Of a stretch of DNA of 64,000 bases, positions 57,603 to 64,000 are shown piece after piece (the stretch's first letter is position 1; each line of letters opens with the position of its first letter). The position numbers and the translations under genes are program-made. Below the pieces are notes generated by a model. It saw only the letters and a list, made by a program, of their open reading frames with translations. It was not told the DNA's origin and ran no database searches. The stretch is from Zychaea mexicana (lineage: Eukaryota > Mucoromycota > Mucoromycetes > Mucorales > Lichtheimiaceae), in NCBI RefSeq assembly GCF_025766255.1, contig NW_026516764.1:104872-168871 (forward strand). Reading direction: 5' to 3'.

Positions 57603-59113
57603 CTTGTCACTGTGTCTGGATAATCTCAACCAACAGCTGGAGACGAATAACGAGCCTTTGGAGATTGAAAAGTGGGTCGGCAATGCTTGGTGGCTGGATG
57701 CGCCAGAGAGACGTATCATGTATCGATGCAAGGCACAAAGTGTCGTTGTGTCGTCGACGGCAACATCAAGTAGTAGTAGTCAACAACAACAACAGCAGCA
57801 GCAGCAATTGGGTAATATCATCGTGTGGGATCATGTGGTGCTGGTCTTATTGCCACCCGTCTTGTCTAATCCATTTCCTATTGTTGTTTGCATCGTTCCA
57901 CCACATCATCATGATACAACGGCACCAGCGATAGTAACGCTAGCGCATCCACCGCATGGGATCACTTAACGAGTCCAGTTAGATGCACCACAAAAACTGG
58001 TTGAAGCCATTGCTGATGCACAAAAGGAACTGAAGCAAAAGCAACCGCACTTGTTGTCTGATGCGCCACTCGTATCGTCAACCATACAGTCATGGACTGC
58101 TGCTGTTCGATTGCCAGACGGACGATTAGTTGTTGGATCACATCATGGCGTCACCCTATACCCATCACGTGAACGTATCATCGAAATCGATTGCTTCAAA
58201 CTAGCAATTTTTGCAACGAACCATCACCACGATAGCGGACCATTTCTTGTTGTTACCAGCCACCGTCGCCAAGTCCTTTTGTTATACAAACTCGACGGAA
58301 ATAATAACCGCATGATGCGGGATCAGCAGCCGTGTATGATTGAAAATGTCTTGGGCGGGTTCCATGTCATTGATTAATACATTGCATATCAAGACCGGGC
58401 GGATATGCTTGTGCATTTGTGGAATCCGAGGAAACGACGTTCTGCCAAGACTATTGATGTCCAGTCTGTACGAGTATCTGGATTTTCTTGTTTTATTGAA
58501 CAGGAACGACATTGGCTGGTGATGGAATGTGACGAGGATTTTGCGCTGGTGGATATTTCGGGCCAAGCCATGCGTAGGCGGATTTTACAAAAGGACGGTG
58601 GTGGCGTCAACGGCGGCGGCAAGGCACTCTCTTTGGCAGCCAATGGCGAGCGACTATGCTATAATCGGTGTGTGTATGACCCCGATAATGGTGGTGGTAT
58701 GGATCGTCATCAGACAGTGTCCTTCGTGTGCAAATGGGAGATAAGGCCCAGACATGTGGTCTATGCACACCGTATCTATTGGCATTTGATCAAAAGCAGT
58801 GTGTAGAGATTCGGCATGCTGAAACGGTAAATATTTCTTGCCCCAGTCTGCCAACGTGTATTCCGAGTGGTTGGTTAAAAACAAACTAACGCAAGAATAT
58901 CCATGCATGCGTGTGTTTTTCGTTGTCACTACTGTTTAGGGCGCTCTTGTACATTTGTTGTATGAAGAAAGATGCAAATTAATGGGTTTTTGCAACGGCA
59001 GTAGTAGTAATGGTAGATATGAAGAGGAGATATTTCTGTATATCCATAACGACAAACAACATCATCTTGCCACCTTTGTAAAAAGTCATATACCATCATC
59101 GTACAATTGTTGA
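57603..59113 (+). pseudogene. RhoGEF PH-CNH relic (unit 2)
   Basis: Same broken frames and the same breakpoint as at 50,479-51,989. The only difference noticed is one inserted T right at the terminal TGA (TTGATGAAACAG versus TTGAGAAACAG). Confidence 0.75.
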
Positions 59114-59286
59114 TGAAACAGACCAAATGTTGTCAACGGAAAAAAAGGGAGAATGCACCCGCCTCAGCCACCACCCTTTAATTTTTGTAAGTTGGGGTGG
59201 ATGCCTGTAGTCGTCATCTAAGTCCGCCACCAGCAACATCTTTCATCTCCATAGCAACCTAAAAAGAAATCTCCATAACAACGATT

Positions 59287-61191
59287 ATGGAAAGTGGAAG
59301 CTTGGATAATGAGGCTCCTCCACCTCATGGTGCCTTGGGAACGGAAATCTCAGATCCTGAAACACGTCAAAAAAAATGCCAAGAAGGTATGTCTACTGCC
59401 TTTCAAAAGCTTTAAGTTTTTCACAAACGCTGTAATGCCTCTTTTGACTTTTATAGAAATCGAGAAGTACGTGAAGGAACAACATAATGCTGGCGGCGAC
59501 ATTTGTCTTGCTCGGTTTCTAGCTGATAAACAAGGGTTTGTTGCTGAAAATTCATCGAAGATAAGTAACTACAAGGCATTTTGGAGACACTCTTTCGGAC
59601 GTATCGTCAAGAAACTCGGTGTCAGAACGGTAATAAGTTATATTGATAAAGACAGGATGCGAAAAAAAAAGCTTTTTTACTGACATAAACGCATTTTTGT
59701 ATAGGCGAAAGGAAAAGCCAACTGGAAAGCAATAGAAGCCAGTATCAACAAAGAAGGTGAACCAAGTAGTTTGACATCATCAGCATCCAAAACGCTATCT
59801 GGAACGCCATTGTCTGCAAAAGTATTGGAGTATGTCAACGAGATGTATAATAGCAAGCTCAAGTATCCAAAATGGCAGTTATCGACCGGAAAGATCGTAG
59901 AAGACACGATGCATGCGTTTGCCAAGGAATGTCTATATGAACAGTAGGTACCACCTTTTATTGACTGTATATTATACACATAGGCTATATTAAGGAAACT
60001 GACCTCTGTTTGTATGGTAGCTCTTCTCTTTCATTGATCTTAGACATCAGTGATCCTTGTTGGAAAGCGCATTTCACACCTGCTGAATTGGTAGAGCTAC
60101 GCACGTATCACAAGCCCGAGCTCAAACCATTGCCAAATGAACTTAAAGAATACTTGGACAAGTTCTCCGGTGTTGTATGTCTTCCTTCTTCCTTCTTTAT
60201 TATTTATTGTATACTAACTTTACCCGGGTATTGTCTTTGTAGTACGATCTCAACAAGCTTATTGATATCCATATGCAAAATCGCTTCCACCCATCTCAAG
60301 CTGATTTGCATTGGGTTGAAAAGACAATTGGAGACATCTTGGATCTATACTATTATAGCTATGATGTTGACAACAAAACGGAAGCCGATCTGGTTCGTCG
60401 GTTGTGGGGATTTATCGAGAAGTGCTATGACGAAAGCAAGTTTTATGTTATTAGGTATGTCTTCCTTATGTTTTTGTGAACAAATATGCACATATAATTA
60501 TACTAATGTAAATGCTTCAACATGGATACGTAATATTTAGTGGTGAAAAAGTCAGTGTTTCTTCAAGCAACAGAATGAATGAAGATCGGTCAGTTCCTGG
60601 CGCTACACCACTAACAAGAAAAAAAACGGGGACGAAGGTCGACATTTTGATCAAACATCTGTATGATGACTTTGGTGTCGGGGAGGCAGGACTCAGTGGT
60701 GGAGCTGTCTCTACAAAATACATAACCGAAGCAAGCATTAAACTCCCGAAGTCCTTGAAAGATGTTTTATGGAACTTGTTGAAGATGGCGACCAAGGATA
60801 CTCAACAATTATGTGTTCCAGGTTTCATCATCAATGGTAATAACGTTTTATATCGATAAACATGACGTGAATGGATCTCTGACCTTTTCCATTAATAGGT
60901 ACCGAGCTGACGGTGAAATTGATGGACATTCCGTCCGGTAATGCCTGCCGTGTGTATACCTTGGGTCCGATGCCATTCCCACTCATTCCCGAAACGTTCT
61001 TTAAAAATTTCATTCCCTTGGTTACGTTGGTCTGGCAATGTAAAACCTTGTTAAAAGAAACGCTACAATGCCTCAATACCGACAACAACATTTTCATCCC
61101 AACCATTGACGATCCTATCCCAACATCAACGATACCACCCTGCATTCCGTCGCCCAAAAAAAGAAAAATATCTGGTGCGGATACCGATTAA
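59287..61191 (+). CDS. Uncharacterised 488-residue protein, multicopy family (unit 2)
   Basis: All seven exons and splice sites of the gene at 52,162 are preserved at a shift of 7,125 bp (59287-59386, 59457-59629, 59705-59943, 60021-60174, 60243-60454, 60541-60836, 60899-61191). The only coding difference noticed is ATC to ACC (Ile to Thr) in the WQCKILLKETLQ segment. Both copies therefore remain potentially functional. Function as discussed for the first copy: unknown. Confidence 0.85.
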
Positions 61192-61760
61192 TATAACGTT
61201 CTTTTATATATGATATCCCTTTTACCATTTGTATATGCATTTCATCATTTCTATCATTTTGTATTCTTATTACTTTAAACTCTGTCAATTATTTACCGTT
61301 CCATAGCTTTTCCAGATTCACCTACGAGAAATAACATTTTTTCATCGTCATCTTCCATATATCCATATAAGACAATATCATTCTATAACAAGCACAGTCA
61401 AGCACATTAAAAAATGTACACGGCTATTAAATCACCACGTATGTCTAAAAGGGTTTCAAGCGTAGTCATAGCATTTTTGAAAGTTGAATAGCTTAAATTT
61501 GCTTTGACATACAGTAGCTTAACTTTAAGACCGGTGGCCCAGTTTCAAAATCATGGCTTATTTGTGTTTCGTGCGGCGAAATTCACTTTCCAAAGCTGTA
61601 ATACATATCTAAGGATAGTTCACTTTTTGATAGGGAGCACGCAACGTCAATCGTAAGTCGTCGTTATTTTAATTTCTATACTAAAGAAGACAATGAATAA
61701 CTTTGTTTATAGACCGACATGTACTGTAGACGTATCAAAGTATAAACTTGTTTAAACATC

Positions 61761-62127
61761 ATGTCACATGGACCTCCACACGCCTTCCAACCTTATCGTT
61801 ATCAAACCCCCATGCCAGCACCCAATCATCATCGACCTCCCATGATGAAACATCACTAGCAAACAGTGACAACGGGACAACGGTCGCTAGTGCACAACCC
61901 TTATCACCAGCAGTGCATGATCAGCACGGTACAGCAGCAGCACCAGTCTTATGCTGTCTTGGTATGATAACACATTTGAAACTGAGACTACATCGTACAA
62001 ACGCGTCCGTTCGTGCGATGGCTCTGCTAATGACTTCACTGACAGCACCAGTGGCGCTTGCGTCGGTGCTCGTGGTGCCCGTCCGCGCGGTTGTGGTGTC
62101 CGTGGTCGTGGTCATGGCCACAACTGA
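61761..62127 (+). pseudogene. RG-rich protein relic (unit 2)
   Basis: Second copy of the relic at 54,636-55,002, with the same early TAG after PMMKHH and the same RG-rich end. No difference noticed. Confidence 0.35.
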
Positions 62128-62865
62128 TAAAAATTGAACACTTATTCGCTTGTATACCACACATTACAAATATGAATCGAATGAACATATTGTCATCCAA
62201 GCAAAATCAGTTTTATGCATATATAAAATGAGGATCAATGGAGGAATGTGGATAGCGATGAAATATCTAATGATGCTCCCAAACGGATACATACAGCTAT
62301 ACGTATAACGACCAATAAGACACGATGTATGTACCCAATCGTAAACGCAGTTGAACGCGTTCCACGCTTTCGCCGACCCATAAGATGAACGTATATTGAG
62401 GTTTTTTTCTCACAGTGCTGAATGTGTATATGTACTACGTATACCATGCCAAATGTCAAGTCAGAACAACGTCAATAAGCATGGAAGACCTCCATATAAG
62501 TCCAAGATTCAACGCTATATTCTGCTCCTTTTGCACGTTCTTGAATTGGGGGTTATTGCAGAATCAATTATCTACTGTACTTGCTCATAATATATGCATA
62601 ACCGTTAAACAATTCCTATTTTAACATCCTGGATACTTAAACACATGGCCGATTTTCTAGCACAGCAAAAAAACTAGTTCCTATAGTACTATAGTGCGTA
62701 TGATTGTGCAAGTTAACTGCAGAAATGAACAGGAAATAGTGTTAGCCTCAGAGCAAGGCCTACCCTCTTTTGTTATCGTCATCCAAATTAGACAAATTGA
62801 AAGATACATTAGAGACCCGGGGGTTGTGGCCATGATATCTTAGACTCACACAAGGCTATTGTTAT

Positions 62866-63455
62866 TTATAATAGGATTACGGTTGCAACTACGTTTATTG
62901 CAAAAAGGAAGAAGATGCCGTTTGTAAGTCGACCCAAGATGATGCTGTCGGTAAAGACATGCCGCTTGGAACAATTATGAGGATGATGAAGATAGTACAC
63001 TGCATTGACTAAAGGCTTGAACCACTCGTTGATCAGTGTCCACATGGATATCAGGAAGCAGCCACCAAAATTGAAGCGCTGAGTGTTGAACAAAAGATCC
63101 AATATCTCCAATCCTCCTTCATTACGGTGACGAGTGCGAATCTTGAAGCTAACCACCAAAAGCCATTTGTGCTCCAATAGCTTGATGTTAATAGAGCGAA
63201 CCTGGATCAGAAATTTGCGAGGAACCGACACAGTCCGGATACGAAGTCAAACTGTGCAATCTAGTCATGCCTAATCGAGCTATAATCCATCATATGCACG
63301 ATCAGTTTGACCGAGAAGAGTATTCTCATTAGAGCGGATGTTTCTTTTAAGATAAACGTACCTCAGTCATCGTGTCCATCAACATACATGTTACCACGTT
63401 GGCTGTGCATATTTGTAAGTATCGTTACTGTGCTGAGCCCGAGCAATAATCCCAA
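62866..63455 (-). CDS. Putative membrane protein, family unknown (unit 2)
   Basis: Second copy of the minus-strand frame at 55,741-56,330, with identical predicted residues in the 121-codon part (63,231-62,866). The same uncertainty about the 5' end applies. Confidence 0.35.
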
Positions 63456-63518
63456 AGTACAATACAAAACCAGCTATACTAGATAAAAAAACTTATCAGA
63501 ATGAGTGTATGATAAGTG

Positions 63519-63898
63519 CACTATATTTACTTGATAGTAATTTGGAGAAGATCGCAGACATAGCTGATCCTCAAAGATACAACTCACGTCCATACGGAAG
63601 TGCCATTGATATATAAGCGATGTTCATCACAGATATGCCTGGTCCTCGAAGATGCAGCACATACCATGGAATCTCACACTTAAGTATCAAAAGACCCATC
63701 CTTCAAAACACTATATTTACTCGGAGAAAATCGCAGACATAGCTGATCCTCAAAGGTACAGCTCATGTCCACTCGAAGTGCCATTGATACATAAGCGATG
63801 TTCATCACAGATATGCCTGGTCCTCGAAGATGCAGCACATACCATGGAATCTCACACTTAAGTATCAAATGACCCAACCTTCATGTACAAGTAATTGA
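63519..63898. repeat. Tandem repeat of about 185 bp, two copies (unit 2)
   Basis: Counterpart of 56,394-56,770. The second sub-copy lacks one G (CACTCGAAGTGCC versus CACTCGGAAGTGCC) and there is a small indel in the A-rich end. Confidence 0.85.
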
Positions 63899-64000
63899 AA
63901 GAAAAGAATTGTGGATAAGTCTAATAGAATCAAGATACTTAGCTTCACGTTAAACTTGGCTTGAGTTGTTTTTGTGTGGAACCATTTTGTTGTTGGGGAG

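Larger units (their letters stand above)
56999..64000 (+). repeat. 7.1-kb tandem unit 2 (cut by window end)
   Basis: Continuous match to 49,875-56,873 with only a few noticed differences: one inserted base at about 59,114, I to T in the intact family gene near 61,045, single changes near 62,722 and 63,775, and a small indel near 63,895. The window ends inside the junction segment, so a third unit could follow. Confidence 0.95.

Overview
ORGANISM. This is nuclear DNA of a filamentous fungus. The coding sequences are split by short GT-AG introns (about 45-150 nt, one exon of only 15 nt). The recognisable proteins are eukaryotic and fungal: Cdc45, Chm7/CHMP7, a farnesylated Ydj1-type Hsp40, a Cdc15/Imp2-type F-BAR scaffold, an anillin/Bud4-like protein and a Crh-type cell-wall transglycosylase. 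The style of gene structure and a repeated gene family that I associate from memory with Mucorales genomes suggest Mucoromycota, probably Mucorales. No species is claimed. No rRNA, tRNA or CRISPR was found. LAYOUT 1-34 kb. Minus strand 1-2,945: F-BAR scaffold, its C-terminus beyond the window. 4,600-9,157: a Ty3/gypsy chromovirus with an intact pol, a remnant of gag and only the 3' LTR. 10,425-11,240: a GC/AC-rich minisatellite whose minus strand carries regular G-quadruplex motifs and splice-site-like words. About 11.3-14.5 kb: no convincing gene, one 136-bp tandem duplication. 14,505-15,000: a small uncertain gene. 15,355-18,159 (-): CDC45, ten exons. 20,882-22,741 (+): HET-domain protein. 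22.7-27.7 kb: no firm gene. 27,722-29,415 (+): AAAP-family amino acid permease. 29,696-31,796 (-): anillin/Bud4-like PH protein. 32,105-33,756 (-): GH16 Crh-type enzyme. LAYOUT 35-64 kb. 34,965-36,909 (+): CHMP7. 37,050-38,757 (+): Ydj1-like Hsp40. 39.4-49.1 kb is a gene-poor, duplication-rich stretch with a second intact permease (42,861-44,513), two permease relics (about 40,450 and 48,755-49,105), a small secreted protein (46,195-46,755) and a diverged segmental duplication of roughly 2 kb. From 49,875 to the window end lie two nearly identical 7.1-kb tandem units. Each holds a truncated copy of a 488-residue gene family fused to the relic of a RhoGEF PH-CNH gene, one intact copy of that family, an RG-rich relic, a minus-strand membrane-protein-like frame and a duplicated repeat of about 185 bp. 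HOW THE PARTS RELATE. The left and middle parts are ordinary housekeeping genes: cytokinesis (F-BAR, anillin-like), replication (Cdc45), cell wall (Crh), nuclear-envelope/ESCRT (CHMP7) and protein folding (Hsp40). There is no cluster logic. The right third is an accessory region shaped by repeated tandem duplication and decay.
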